From NCBI RefSeq assembly GCF_001280845.1, contig NZ_LGHP01000002.1:257970-321969 (forward strand): DNA of 64,000 bases, given 5' to 3'. This document shows, piece after piece, positions 8,572 to 16,971 of the stretch. The notes beneath the pieces were generated by a model that searched no databases, was not told the origin of the DNA, and saw only the letters and a list, made by a program, of their open reading frames with translations. Within the stretch, counting starts at the first letter, position 1, and each line of letters begins with the position of its first letter. The stretch is from Bacillus sp. FJAT-28004 (GTDB lineage: Bacteria > Bacillota > Bacilli > Paenibacillales > Paenibacillaceae). A program made the translations under genes and the position numbers.

Positions 8572-9441
8572 ATGATTAAGACAAGAGGTCAAAAAATATT
8601 CAACGTATTCAATATCCTCTTTCTTGGCGTTATCGGGCTGAGCATGGTGCTGCCGCTGATTCATATCGTGGCTCAATCGCTTAGCGACGCTGTCGCCATC
8701 AACGCAGGAAAGGTCAGCTTCTGGCCGATTGGCTTTACGCTCGGCAGCTACAAGCTTATTCTAGGAGATCCGTCCATTTGGGCTGGATTCCGCAACAGCG
8801 TACTCATTACTGTGTTCGGAACGCTAATTAATCTGCTAATGACGGCGATGCTTGCGTATCCGCTGTCTCGCCCGGAATATTTGTACCGCAAGGTTGTGCT
8901 AATCTTCGTATTGTTTACGCTTGTCTTTAGCGCGCCGCTTATTCCGAACTATTTATTGGTGAAGCAGCTGGGGCTGCTTGATACGCTGTGGGCGTTGATG
9001 CTTCCAATGGCGATCAGCGCATTCAACCTGTTCATCATGCGTTCATTCTTCATGAATTTGCCTAACGAGCTAATTGATTCGGCGAAGATCGACGGCTGCG
9101 GGGAGTTTCGGACCTTTTGGAAAATTGTGCTGCCACTTTCGAAGCCCGCAATGGCGACGATGGGGATCATCTATGCGGTGGCGCATTGGAACCGATATGC
9201 AGAGGCGGTATTTTACATTAGTGATCGTCGCTGGATTCCGCTTCAGGTTCGACTGCGAGAAATCGTCTTCACGGATCAATACGGCCAGTCGGATGTTACC
9301 TCCGAGCTGCTGCTCCTGCTTTCGCCTGAAGGGATTAAGATGGCCGTTATTGTTGTCGCGACGGTACCAATTATGATGGTTTATCCGTTTTTGCAGAAGC
9401 ATTTTATCCAAGGCATGCTGGTTGGCTCCATTAAATCGTAA
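8572..9441 (+). CDS. lplC: ABC sugar permease, LplC/YtcP-like
   Basis: A 289-residue integral membrane protein, the second permease of the importer. The EAA motif is DSAKIDGCGEFRTF, and the C-terminus HFIQGMLVGSIKS is the usual LplC/YtcP end. ATG 8572 is preferred, with GGGGTGG upstream, over the in-frame GTG at 8560. It follows the LplB gene by 30 bp. Similar permease pairs at 33364/34286 and 48468/49405 are more distant paralogues. Confidence 0.9.
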   Translation: MIKTRGQKIFNVFNILFLGVIGLSMVLPLIHIVAQSLSDAVAINAGKVSFWPIGFTLGSYKLILGDPSIWAGFRNSVLITVFGTLINLLMTAMLAYPLSRPEYLYRKVVLIFVLFTLVFSAPLIPNYLLVKQLGLLDTLWALMLPMAISAFNLFIMRSFFMNLPNELIDSAKIDGCGEFRTFWKIVLPLSKPAMATMGIIYAVAHWNRYAEAVFYISDRRWIPLQVRLREIVFTDQYGQSDVTSELLLLLSPEGIKMAVIVVATVPIMMVYPFLQKHFIQGMLVGSIKS

Positions 9442-9482
9442 TGGCTCACGCTCATTCTTCGTTGTGAAAAACGTACCATTGA

Positions 9483-9539
9483 AAAATACAAGCGGGCTTA
9501 AATTACGACATACAGAAAAATGTAAATTGTTTCTATAAT
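9483..9539 (+). promoter_or_regulatory. Candidate regulated promoter of the binding-protein gene
   Basis: AAAATAC at 9483-9489, AAATTAC at 9500-9506 and a perfect TATAAT at 9534-9539, 51 bp from the first box; the -35 region (TACAGA) is poor. Same layout as at 2829, 7484, 11288 and 14561. A separate promoter here would allow the lipoprotein to be made in excess over the permeases. Confidence 0.55.
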
Positions 9540-9553
9540 AGCCTCATACAACA

Positions 9554-9567
9554 CGAAAACGCTTACA
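9554..9567 (+). promoter_or_regulatory. Candidate CcpA cre site
   Basis: CGAAAACGCTTACA fits the catabolite-responsive element; its complement TGTAAGCGTTTTCG differs from the consensus only at the edge. It lies just after the predicted start point of the 9483 promoter, a position suited to carbon-catabolite repression. Confidence 0.5.
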
Positions 9568-9598
9568 AATATTAAACATGTGAAAGAGGGGTTATTGT

Positions 9599-11212
9599 AT
9601 GAAAAAATGGATGACAACGGGACTATCCTTGGTTCTGGCAACAAGCCTTATAGCAGGCTGTTCAGGCAACAAGCCTGCAGAGGAGAAGCCAGCTAATGAA
9701 AAGCCTGCAAATGAGCAAACGAATAACGGGGAGAAGCCAACGGACGAAGGCAAAAAGGAACCAACAAAATTCTCGTTCCTGCTGCCTACGACAGTTAGCT
9801 CGGGTTACCATACTCGGGTGCCTGATCTGAACAAGGACAAATGGGTAACAAAGCTAGAAGAACTGACGAACACCGATCTGGACATTAAGGTAATGGAGGA
9901 TGCGAAATACGGCGTTATGTTTGCAAGCAACGATATTCCAGACGTTATTGGCAGCATCGGCGGTCCTGGCAGCAAATCGATGTCGGGCTCTGTGGAGAGC
10001 GGAATCTTTATGCCTCTGGACGACCTGCTTAAAGAGCATGCTCCGGACCTGATGAAGCTTATTCCAAAAGCGGCTTGGGAAACCGTATCCTACGATGGTA
10101 AAATTTACGGTATTCCAGAGTTTCTGAAAAGCCCATCGCGCAGAGCTACCTATATCCGTACAGATCTGCTTGAGAAGACCGGCTTGAAGGCGCCGACGAC
10201 GGTTGAGGAGTTTCTGGACGTGCTGCGCGCCTTCAAAAAGATCGGCGTAGAGACGCCATATCAAATGCGTGAAAACTTCAAATACGCGGATATCATGCTT
10301 GGCGCTTACGACGTGCTTCCTTATAAGGATCAGTTCGAGCTTGTCGATGGTCAGGTTGTACCGAAATTTTTTGACTCTGAGAATATGCAGAAGGCGCTCC
10401 AAGCATACAAAACGATGTATGAGGAAGGCCTTATTCCGAAGGAGTTCGCGACGATCTCTTCGACTGATTTCACGAAGAGCCTTGATGCCGGAAAGCCGGG
10501 CATGTGGTCGCAGAACGCATCCGGTATGCCGGGCTACCGTACTAACGTAGGCCGCGCCGTGCCAGGATCGAAAATCGATATTATCCCATCGCCGAAGGGA
10601 CCAGAAGGCAAAGGCGGCTATTTCCTTTATTCGCCGGTCGTTCGTACGTTCTACATTAACAAAAATGTCGATGAAGCGAGAGCTGTTGAAATCGTGAAGT
10701 TCTTCAACTGGATGGTTTCGCCGCAAGCGGAGGAGTTCTTCACCTTCGGTATCGAGGGAGACACTTACACGAAGGATGCGGCAGGTCTTATCACTTATAA
10801 GTTCCCGGACACAAAAGAGCTGCAGGAGGAAGAGAGCTTTAGAAGCGGCACGATGTGGGCTGTCCATGATGCCACTTACAACAAGCTGAGACTAGAGCTT
10901 AATGAAGACGGCAAAGCGACGCTCGCTGCATTTGACAACGTATTGTCGCAGGAAGGTCTTTCCGGCATCGGCTTCTATCCGGAGCTGACCACTTTCAGTA
11001 AGTATCCGGATCTTGCTGCTCCGCAGCCAGACGTTGGCCCGAAACTGATCATCGACCATATGGTCAAAATGATTTATGGCAAGGAACCAATCTCCGACTG
11101 GCCGAAAGTTATAGAGGAATACAAAGCGAAGGGCGGAGACGAAATTATTAAGGAAGCAACAGAGCGCTGGAACAACAAACAGGGCGCCGTTCTGATTGAG
11201 AGTGATAGTTAA
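9599..11212 (+). CDS. lplA: Extracellular solute-binding lipoprotein, LplA-like
   Basis: A 537-residue lipoprotein. A signal peptide with lipobox LIAGC places the lipidated Cys at residue 21, followed by a Glu/Lys/Pro/Asn-rich linker (to about residue 55) and a family-1-type solute-binding fold. It delivers oligosaccharide to the 7585/8572 permeases. The lipoprotein at 16972 is a close paralogue (both contain SGSVESGIFMPLDDLLKEH and GKEPISDWPKVI). AAGAGGGG precedes the ATG and a strong terminator follows. Confidence 0.9.
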   Translation: MKKWMTTGLSLVLATSLIAGCSGNKPAEEKPANEKPANEQTNNGEKPTDEGKKEPTKFSFLLPTTVSSGYHTRVPDLNKDKWVTKLEELTNTDLDIKVMEDAKYGVMFASNDIPDVIGSIGGPGSKSMSGSVESGIFMPLDDLLKEHAPDLMKLIPKAAWETVSYDGKIYGIPEFLKSPSRRATYIRTDLLEKTGLKAPTTVEEFLDVLRAFKKIGVETPYQMRENFKYADIMLGAYDVLPYKDQFELVDGQVVPKFFDSENMQKALQAYKTMYEEGLIPKEFATISSTDFTKSLDAGKPGMWSQNASGMPGYRTNVGRAVPGSKIDIIPSPKGPEGKGGYFLYSPVVRTFYINKNVDEARAVEIVKFFNWMVSPQAEEFFTFGIEGDTYTKDAAGLITYKFPDTKELQEEESFRSGTMWAVHDATYNKLRLELNEDGKATLAAFDNVLSQEGLSGIGFYPELTTFSKYPDLAAPQPDVGPKLIIDHMVKMIYGKEPISDWPKVIEEYKAKGGDEIIKEATERWNNKQGAVLIESDS

Positions 11213-11228
11213 AACGGTCGACTTTAAG

Positions 11229-11262
11229 AGAAAGCTCCCTAATTGATTAGGGGCTTTCTTTG
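11229..11262 (+). terminator. Intrinsic terminator after lplA-like gene
   Basis: AGAAAGCTCCCTAAT pairs with ATTAGGGGCTTTCT around a TG loop, ending in a T-rich tract. Confidence 0.75.
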
Positions 11263-11287
11263 CGTTTACTGCAAAAAAAATCGTAAA

Positions 11288-11359
11288 AAAACACAACGAA
11301 CCTAAAAATTACCCTTTCGCTGGGATCGATTATGCGTCATGATAATGATAGCGCTATCA
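11288..11359 (+). promoter_or_regulatory. Candidate promoter of the yesN/yesM-like pair, with a palindrome at the start point
   Basis: AAAACAC at 11288-11294, AAATTAC at 11306-11312 and a -10 GATAAT at 11341-11346 (53 bp), which suggests autoregulation. A perfect 14-bp palindrome TGATAGCGCTATCA at 11346-11359 overlaps the expected transcription start and could be a second operator. Confidence 0.45.
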
Positions 11360-11448
11360 CTTTGTATCCCATTTTATGAAACAAAGGGTATGTCCGATAT
11401 GATGTAAGAAAAACGATATGTTGAACAGACGAGCAAGGGGGACGATCT

Positions 11449-12468
11449 ATGCATGTGCTTATCGTAGACGACGAGCCTGTCATCCGCAGAGGAATCTCAA
11501 AGATGACGGAGCAATATGTTCCGGCATTCACCAAAGTATCAACCGCCGAGAACGGACAAACCGCACTCGAGCTGATTCGGGCCATGGAGCCCGATATTGT
11601 GCTAACCGATATTCGAATGCCTAAGATGGACGGACTTGAGTTATGCCGCATTCTTCATGAGCAATACCCGCACATCAAGACGGTTGTCATCTCCGGCTAC
11701 AACGACTTTAGCTACGCGCAGAAGTGTGTGGATTACGGTGTAAAACATTATTTATTGAAACCGATTACAAAATCAGACGTGCATGAAGTGCTTGCCCGGC
11801 TGCTCAAGAAACAGAGCGCCGGTTACATTGCACCATCACGATATATGGAATGGATTGATCTTATGGAACAGCATATTTGGTCACTCCAGACGGATGAGCT
11901 GGATGGGGTGAGCGAACGCTGGCGAGAGTACTGCTTGTCAGCCAACCTATCGCTCGCAAGATTGAAAGAGCTGCTGAGCGATTGCTGCGAGATGCTGCTG
12001 AAGCGATTTCAAGCCCGGAACTTCGTCCCTAAGAAGAACTTGTCCTTCCAGAAAGCATGTACAGTGAAGGATGCGCTTGATGCCTTCGAAGCGGAGCTGC
12101 GCGGAATACGGGACGCGTTAGCGTCAGTTCGGAGCGGTAACTTTCGTGATCCAATGGAAGAAGCCAAGTCCTATATCGATAATAAACTTTCACAGGAGAT
12201 CACACTTGATCAGGTAGCGGCAATGGTTGGGCTTACGCCGACGTACTTTAGTTCCTTATTCAAAAAAATGACGAACGAGACGTTCGTGAAATATCGGATT
12301 AACAAAAGAATCGACCGCTCTAAGGAACTGCTGGCTGTCCCTCATTTACGTATTGTCGACATTGCGTCTGAGGTTGGATACGATGACTATCCGCATTTTA
12401 CGAAGACGTTTAAGAAGCTCGTAGGCGTCACGCCTTCCGAATACCGGACTGCGCTGGGGATTAAATGA
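11449..12468 (+). CDS. AraC-type response regulator, YesN-like
   Basis: A 339-residue cytoplasmic regulator. The N-terminal receiver domain has phospho-acceptor Asp54 (VLTDIRMPKMDG), the acidic pair near residues 7-8 and Lys in LLKP around 104. The C-terminal ~100 residues form an AraC helix-turn-helix pair (ITLDQVAAMVGLTPTYFSSLFKK and a second helix pair ending VGVTPSEYR). It is paired with the histidine kinase that starts 1 bp after its stop. It most likely activates the transport and hydrolase promoters that share the AAAAYAC box. Confidence 0.9.
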   Translation: MHVLIVDDEPVIRRGISKMTEQYVPAFTKVSTAENGQTALELIRAMEPDIVLTDIRMPKMDGLELCRILHEQYPHIKTVVISGYNDFSYAQKCVDYGVKHYLLKPITKSDVHEVLARLLKKQSAGYIAPSRYMEWIDLMEQHIWSLQTDELDGVSERWREYCLSANLSLARLKELLSDCCEMLLKRFQARNFVPKKNLSFQKACTVKDALDAFEAELRGIRDALASVRSGNFRDPMEEAKSYIDNKLSQEITLDQVAAMVGLTPTYFSSLFKKMTNETFVKYRINKRIDRSKELLAVPHLRIVDIASEVGYDDYPHFTKTFKKLVGVTPSEYRTALGIK

Positions 12469-12469
12469 G

Positions 12470-14293
12470 ATGAGATTCCGCAGCCTTTACGCGAAGCTGT
12501 TTTTTTATTTTCTTGTCGTCATCGGACTGACCTTAAGCGGTGTTGGCATTTCTTATACGACCTCCTCCCGCGAGCTCGACGAAATGCTCGAGAAGCAGAT
12601 GGAGCAAATCGCTAGCAATGCTGTCCACCATACCGATTTGTATTTAAAGGATTACGAGCGCTCCATGGTCTCCGTGCTCACTTTCCGCTACGTCATGGAG
12701 TTTATGGATTTGCCAGCCGATCGCGAAGAGTACGATTACTATTATTATCGCAAGACGATTCGCGAGGTGGCAGCGGACCCGTTGTTCATCCGTAATCCGA
12801 AAATCGCTTCTATTTATTTGATCAGCGATAAAGGAAATGCCGTTTACTACTTCAATGAGGCGAACGAGCAGTCGTTCACCCCAAAGGAGATTCGTAAGCA
12901 ACGGGAATATTTCATGGACAATACGAGCCCGCAGGGCCAATTAAGCATTTTAAAGAGCAGTATTTTGACCGGTCAGGAAAATCAGATGGTTACGCTCGTT
13001 CGCCGCATTCGCGGATACAGCTCGCCAGAACTGAAAGGGCTGCTTGCGATTGAAATCCGCTCAGCCGATCTTTCCGCTCTCTGGAAAGGCGTAGATCTAG
13101 GTAAATATGGTTATTTGCTCATCGCAGACGCAAATGGGAATGTCATCTACCATCCGGAGAAAAGTAAAGAAGGAACGGTGCTTCCGGAAGTCGTGCGCAA
13201 TAAGCTCGAGAAGGCTGGCGATCATTCTTTTTTTGATGGAAGTGAAGGCAAGGAACGAATGTACAAGGCAAGAACGTCGGACTATTCGCGCTGGAAGCTG
13301 ATCGTTTCCATGCCGGTGGATGAGGTGAGGAAGCCGGTTACAAACATTCGCAATTCGACGCTTACCGTAGGTTTGCTCACGCTACTGTTGGCTATTTATC
13401 TTGCATACCGCTTCGGAAAATCGATTACGAAGCCAATTCAAACGTTAAAGTCTGGGATGCGGGAGACCGAGAAGGGCAATTGGGTGCCTATTCCGCTGCC
13501 GAAACATCGTGATGAGATCGCAGAGCTGATGCTTCGTTATAATCACATGGTTAAACGGTTGTCTGATGCGGTGGATAAGGTTGTTCAGGTTGAACTGAGC
13601 AATCAAGAAATCCAAATGGAGCGCCAACGTGCCGAGTTCCAGTCGCTGCAGCTGCAGATCAATCCGCATTTTATGTACAACACGCTCGAGACGATTATCT
13701 GTTATGCAGCCGTGCAGGATTCCGAGGATATTGCCGAAATTGTACAAGCGCTCGCTTATATGCTTCGTTACTCGGTTCAAACGAATCTCGAAGAGATTAC
13801 AGTTGCGAACGAGCTGAAGCATGTGATGTATTATATGAAGGTTATGCAGCACCGGATCGGCAGAGAATTCGAGATCGATGTGGCATTGAAGCCTGAGTAT
13901 TTGCTGCAAGCGATGGTTCGGTTGACGCTGCAGCCGCTTGTGGAAAATGTATTTCAGCATGCCTTCCCTGATGGTGTGGAGGAATACCACTTCATTCGCA
14001 TCGATTGCGGCGAGGTTAACGACGTCTTCTGGGTTAGCGTTGAGGATAACGGCTGCGGCATGAAGAGCGACCGGCTTGTTGAGCTGCGCCTTAAGCTGGA
14101 CGCGAACCGGCTCGCGGACGGTGAGGAGCAGGATGACGCCGGCCATAAGAGCGGCATTGGCGTGTTGAATGTGCATCGGCGTATCCAGATGGTTTTTGGG
14201 GACAGGTTCGGTCTGCGTATTGAGAGTGAGGAACAGCAAGGCACAAAAATTACGATGCTCATGCCGAAAGGACGTCAAATTAAAAGAAAATAA
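12470..14293 (+). CDS. Membrane sensor histidine kinase, YesM-like
   Basis: A 607-residue two-span membrane kinase. TM1 is at about residues 10-30, an extracellular sensing domain spans about 35-295, TM2 is near 297-315, and a HAMP linker follows. The His_kinase domain has the QINPHFMYNT motif around residue 395, which carries the phosphorylated His, and a GHKL ATPase with N-box LVENVFQHAF and G boxes DNGCGMK and GIGVLNV. This architecture belongs to the LytS/YesM class that senses sugars or the transporter in Firmicutes. It starts 1 bp after the regulator stop. Confidence 0.9.
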   Translation: MRFRSLYAKLFFYFLVVIGLTLSGVGISYTTSSRELDEMLEKQMEQIASNAVHHTDLYLKDYERSMVSVLTFRYVMEFMDLPADREEYDYYYYRKTIREVAADPLFIRNPKIASIYLISDKGNAVYYFNEANEQSFTPKEIRKQREYFMDNTSPQGQLSILKSSILTGQENQMVTLVRRIRGYSSPELKGLLAIEIRSADLSALWKGVDLGKYGYLLIADANGNVIYHPEKSKEGTVLPEVVRNKLEKAGDHSFFDGSEGKERMYKARTSDYSRWKLIVSMPVDEVRKPVTNIRNSTLTVGLLTLLLAIYLAYRFGKSITKPIQTLKSGMRETEKGNWVPIPLPKHRDEIAELMLRYNHMVKRLSDAVDKVVQVELSNQEIQMERQRAEFQSLQLQINPHFMYNTLETIICYAAVQDSEDIAEIVQALAYMLRYSVQTNLEEITVANELKHVMYYMKVMQHRIGREFEIDVALKPEYLLQAMVRLTLQPLVENVFQHAFPDGVEEYHFIRIDCGEVNDVFWVSVEDNGCGMKSDRLVELRLKLDANRLADGEEQDDAGHKSGIGVLNVHRRIQMVFGDRFGLRIESEEQQGTKITMLMPKGRQIKRK

Positions 14294-14306
14294 AAAGTTT
14301 TTTGCA

Positions 14307-14447
14307 AAAAAACACCTCTGTTACGCTTAATCGTCAATGTGAAGTGAAGCTGCCCTTAGAGTTAAAGTTGGAGCAACCGCTGAGTTATTCTGATGGATTC
14401 TAAAGGTGCGCTTCCATGTTGATGGATAAGAGACAGAGGCGTTTTTT
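14307..14447 (+). terminator. Long hairpin with T tract; terminator or small structured RNA
   Basis: AAAAAACACCTCTGT (14307-14321) is complementary, with one mismatch, to ACAGAGGCGTTTTTT (14433-14447), ending in a T tract. The 111-nt loop is large for a simple terminator and has internal pairing potential. It may terminate the kinase transcript or be the body of a small RNA. No coding frame is evident inside. Confidence 0.4.
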
Positions 14448-14659
14448 ATTTTTGCTTCCAAAGGAACGAAGTCTATGAGATGGAATGAATGTTTTGAATC
14501 GGAATGATAGGTTACGGATGTAAGTTATGTTTTAAGCAAAATAGACGAGCGCAGCGTAGGAAAACACATTTCGATGTGAAGAAAAGACATGTCAATGTAA
14601 AGGCAGCAGGGGTATTATGAAGGCGTTTCAATAAACTGCGGAGAGGCGGGAAATGAAGC
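14448..14659 (+). promoter_or_regulatory. Upstream region of the beta-helix gene with direct-repeat boxes
   Basis: AAAACAC at 14561 and AAAAGAC at 14582 begin two imperfect direct repeats 21 bp apart, each ending in a TGTRAAG-like segment. A -10 TATTAT lies at 14613-14618, exactly 52 bp from the first box. This agrees with the other module A promoters and fits an AraC-family dimer site. The rest of the gap has no gene. Confidence 0.5.
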
Positions 14660-16966
14660 ATGGGTGGAGTAAGAAAATTCAGCTTGAATTTGGCGGCGCT
14701 GTTTTTGTTCGCGGATTTATTGCCGCTCGGAAATCAATCCGCGACGGATGCAGCAGTGAAGGACGGCGTCACGGAGCCCAACGCACCGCTGGATTTGAAA
14801 CGAATTTATTTTGTGGACGGCGAGGGTAAGGAGTTTGGGGTGAATGCCGAAATTAGGCTGAACAAGGGCGATTTCATGAGCTTATCGCTCAAGGGCCGAT
14901 TAGAGTCTGACGAGGAAGTAGATCTGAGCAGCGTCGCTAAAACGTTCCTTCATTCAACTGATGGAGTGTCGATCGATTCAGAGGGCCATTTATCGGCGAA
15001 TCAAGTAGGAGCCTCACTGATCTGTGCGGAGGTGCACGGAGGAGGTGCGCGGCTGAGGACGAATGACCTTTGGGCAGTTGTTAAAGATCCAAACGAATTC
15101 TTTGAGGAAAAATCTGTGTTTTCTCATGTGTCGGTTACGCATGCCAGGATGGTCGCAAAGATTGGCCAGCCCGCAATGATTGAGCCGGGAGATCGTTATC
15201 CCGAACTATCTCTGCTTTCGAATATAAATGCGGGTGTGACAGGCGTGTTGATTTTGGACGGTTCGATTGTTGTGTGCCAAATACCTGCGTTTTCTCTCAA
15301 AAACGGCGATAAGACAAAGCTTTCGCTGCCTGGCAAGGCGAGCGAACAGGGCAATTACGAGCTGCGATTAACGATCGAGCGCGAAGATTCGGAGCCGGTA
15401 TATGATTCGTACTATTTCACGGTATGGGATGAGAAGGACATTTCTAAAGGGCATAGCCAGATCGCTTTTCTTAGCAAAAACAACAAAATGAATTATGTCA
15501 GTGACTATAAAGGCAATAAGATTATCGATTTCTCGAGCGCCGGCTACATGGGCGGCGGAGTGAAGCTTCCTGATATTCCAGCGAAGGCGATTGTCGAGCC
15601 CGGTGAGGGTGATGATACGGCGCGTATTCAAGCGGAGATCGATCGAATCGCGCAAATGCCGATGGATAAAAATGGATTCCGCGGAGCGTTACTGCTGAAG
15701 CGTGGAAAGTTCCATATAGGCGGCACGCTTTATATCCGGGCAAGCGGAATCATTCTTCGCGGCGAAGGCGACGAGGAGGGAGGGACGCTCATTCACGGAA
15801 CCGGTACGGTCAAGCGTAATCTGGTCGAGATCGGAATTGCGTCCGGTCCCAAAATCGACACGGCGTCAAAGGTGGATATCGCCGATTTGTACGTGCCGTC
15901 AAGCGCTATCAGCTTTCGGGTAGCGGATGCTTCCTCCTACAAGGTCGGAGATCAAATCATCGTCCGCCGTGCCAACAATGCCCGGTGGATTCATGAGATC
16001 GGAATGGACTATATTTATAACCGCCCAGGCGGTGGTGCGACCCAGTGGTCTCCATTTAATCTCGACTTCGACTGGGTCATTACCGCAATCGACAGAAATG
16101 AAATAACGATCGACGCGTCGATCTCAAGCGCTATCGAACGCAGGTGGGGCGGCGGGGAGATCTATAAATATGCCGATGACGAGCGCATCGAGCAGGTAGG
16201 CGTCGAGCATATCCGCGTGGATAGCGATTTTGACCCGAGCGTTATAGATACGGTTATGGATAATGACACGACTGCTCCTTATTATGCTGACGAGAACCAT
16301 GCTGAACGTTTTGTTGTGTTTGACGGTGTTAAGAACGGTTGGGTGCGGAACGTGACGGGCAGCCATTTTTCCTATTCGTTAGTCCAAGTGAGGCGCAATG
16401 CGAAGTGGATTACGGTACAGGATTGCAGCATGTACGATATGGTCAGTATCGTGACAGGTGGCAGGAGGTACGTGATTCATTTCATGGGACAGCTGAATTT
16501 GGCTCAGCGCATTTACACAGAAACGGCGCGGCACGCCTTCGTCGTAGACAGCCACGTTATGGGGCCAAACGTCTTCTTGGACAGCAAGTCCACGAAGGAT
16601 TACAACACGAGTGAGCCGCATCATCGCTGGTCGGTCGGCGGACTTTTTGACAGTGTGAAAGGACCGATCTCGATTCGGGATCGGGCATGGCTCGGCAGCG
16701 GGCACGGCTGGTCTGGCGCAAATTATGTCACATGGAATACGGTAGGCAATCTGACAAGCCAGAAGCCGCCAACGGCGCAAAACTATGCGATCGGCCATAT
16801 TGGCCCGAAGGTTATCGGTCTTGTGCCTTCTGCTTATGATCCCCGCCCTAGAGACGACGCCTTCTGGGATCACGAGGGAATGCATGTTAAGATCGACAGC
16901 CTGTATAAACAACAGCTAATGGAGCGTCTTGGCAATCAAGCGGTAAAAAACATTCGGGAGAGGTGA
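14660..16966 (+). CDS. Secreted right-handed beta-helix (pectate-lyase-like) protein
   Basis: A 768-residue protein. A hydrophobic N-terminal segment (LNLAALFLFADLLPLG) resembles a signal peptide. Residues ~30-260 are beta-rich with no domain I can name. From about residue 305 the pattern VEPGEGDDTARIQAEID, GKFHIGGTLYIRASGIILRGEG is the typical entry into a pectin-lyase-like beta-helix, continuing to the C-terminus. Lyases and hydrolases of polysaccharides use this fold; the exact reaction is not readable, and no clear PL family signature was recognised. It opens the 14660-29681 gene string and overlaps the region of the next start. The SD before ATG 14660 is mediocre. Confidence 0.7.
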   Translation: MGGVRKFSLNLAALFLFADLLPLGNQSATDAAVKDGVTEPNAPLDLKRIYFVDGEGKEFGVNAEIRLNKGDFMSLSLKGRLESDEEVDLSSVAKTFLHSTDGVSIDSEGHLSANQVGASLICAEVHGGGARLRTNDLWAVVKDPNEFFEEKSVFSHVSVTHARMVAKIGQPAMIEPGDRYPELSLLSNINAGVTGVLILDGSIVVCQIPAFSLKNGDKTKLSLPGKASEQGNYELRLTIEREDSEPVYDSYYFTVWDEKDISKGHSQIAFLSKNNKMNYVSDYKGNKIIDFSSAGYMGGGVKLPDIPAKAIVEPGEGDDTARIQAEIDRIAQMPMDKNGFRGALLLKRGKFHIGGTLYIRASGIILRGEGDEEGGTLIHGTGTVKRNLVEIGIASGPKIDTASKVDIADLYVPSSAISFRVADASSYKVGDQIIVRRANNARWIHEIGMDYIYNRPGGGATQWSPFNLDFDWVITAIDRNEITIDASISSAIERRWGGGEIYKYADDERIEQVGVEHIRVDSDFDPSVIDTVMDNDTTAPYYADENHAERFVVFDGVKNGWVRNVTGSHFSYSLVQVRRNAKWITVQDCSMYDMVSIVTGGRRYVIHFMGQLNLAQRIYTETARHAFVVDSHVMGPNVFLDSKSTKDYNTSEPHHRWSVGGLFDSVKGPISIRDRAWLGSGHGWSGANYVTWNTVGNLTSQKPPTAQNYAIGHIGPKVIGLVPSAYDPRPRDDAFWDHEGMHVKIDSLYKQQLMERLGNQAVKNIRER

Positions 16967-16971
16967 GCAGG

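Noticed and set aside
9854..10867. Long minus-strand frame (337 codons) inside the lplA-like gene
   Set aside because: Antisense shadow of a clearly coding lipoprotein gene; its codon pattern simply mirrors the plus strand. The same applies to the long antisense frames at 13445-14278 and 19933-20517.
14309..14362. A sixth AAAACAC box of the YesN-type motif
   Set aside because: No -10-like hexamer at 51-53 bp and the box lies inside the arm of the 14307-14447 hairpin, so the match is probably chance.
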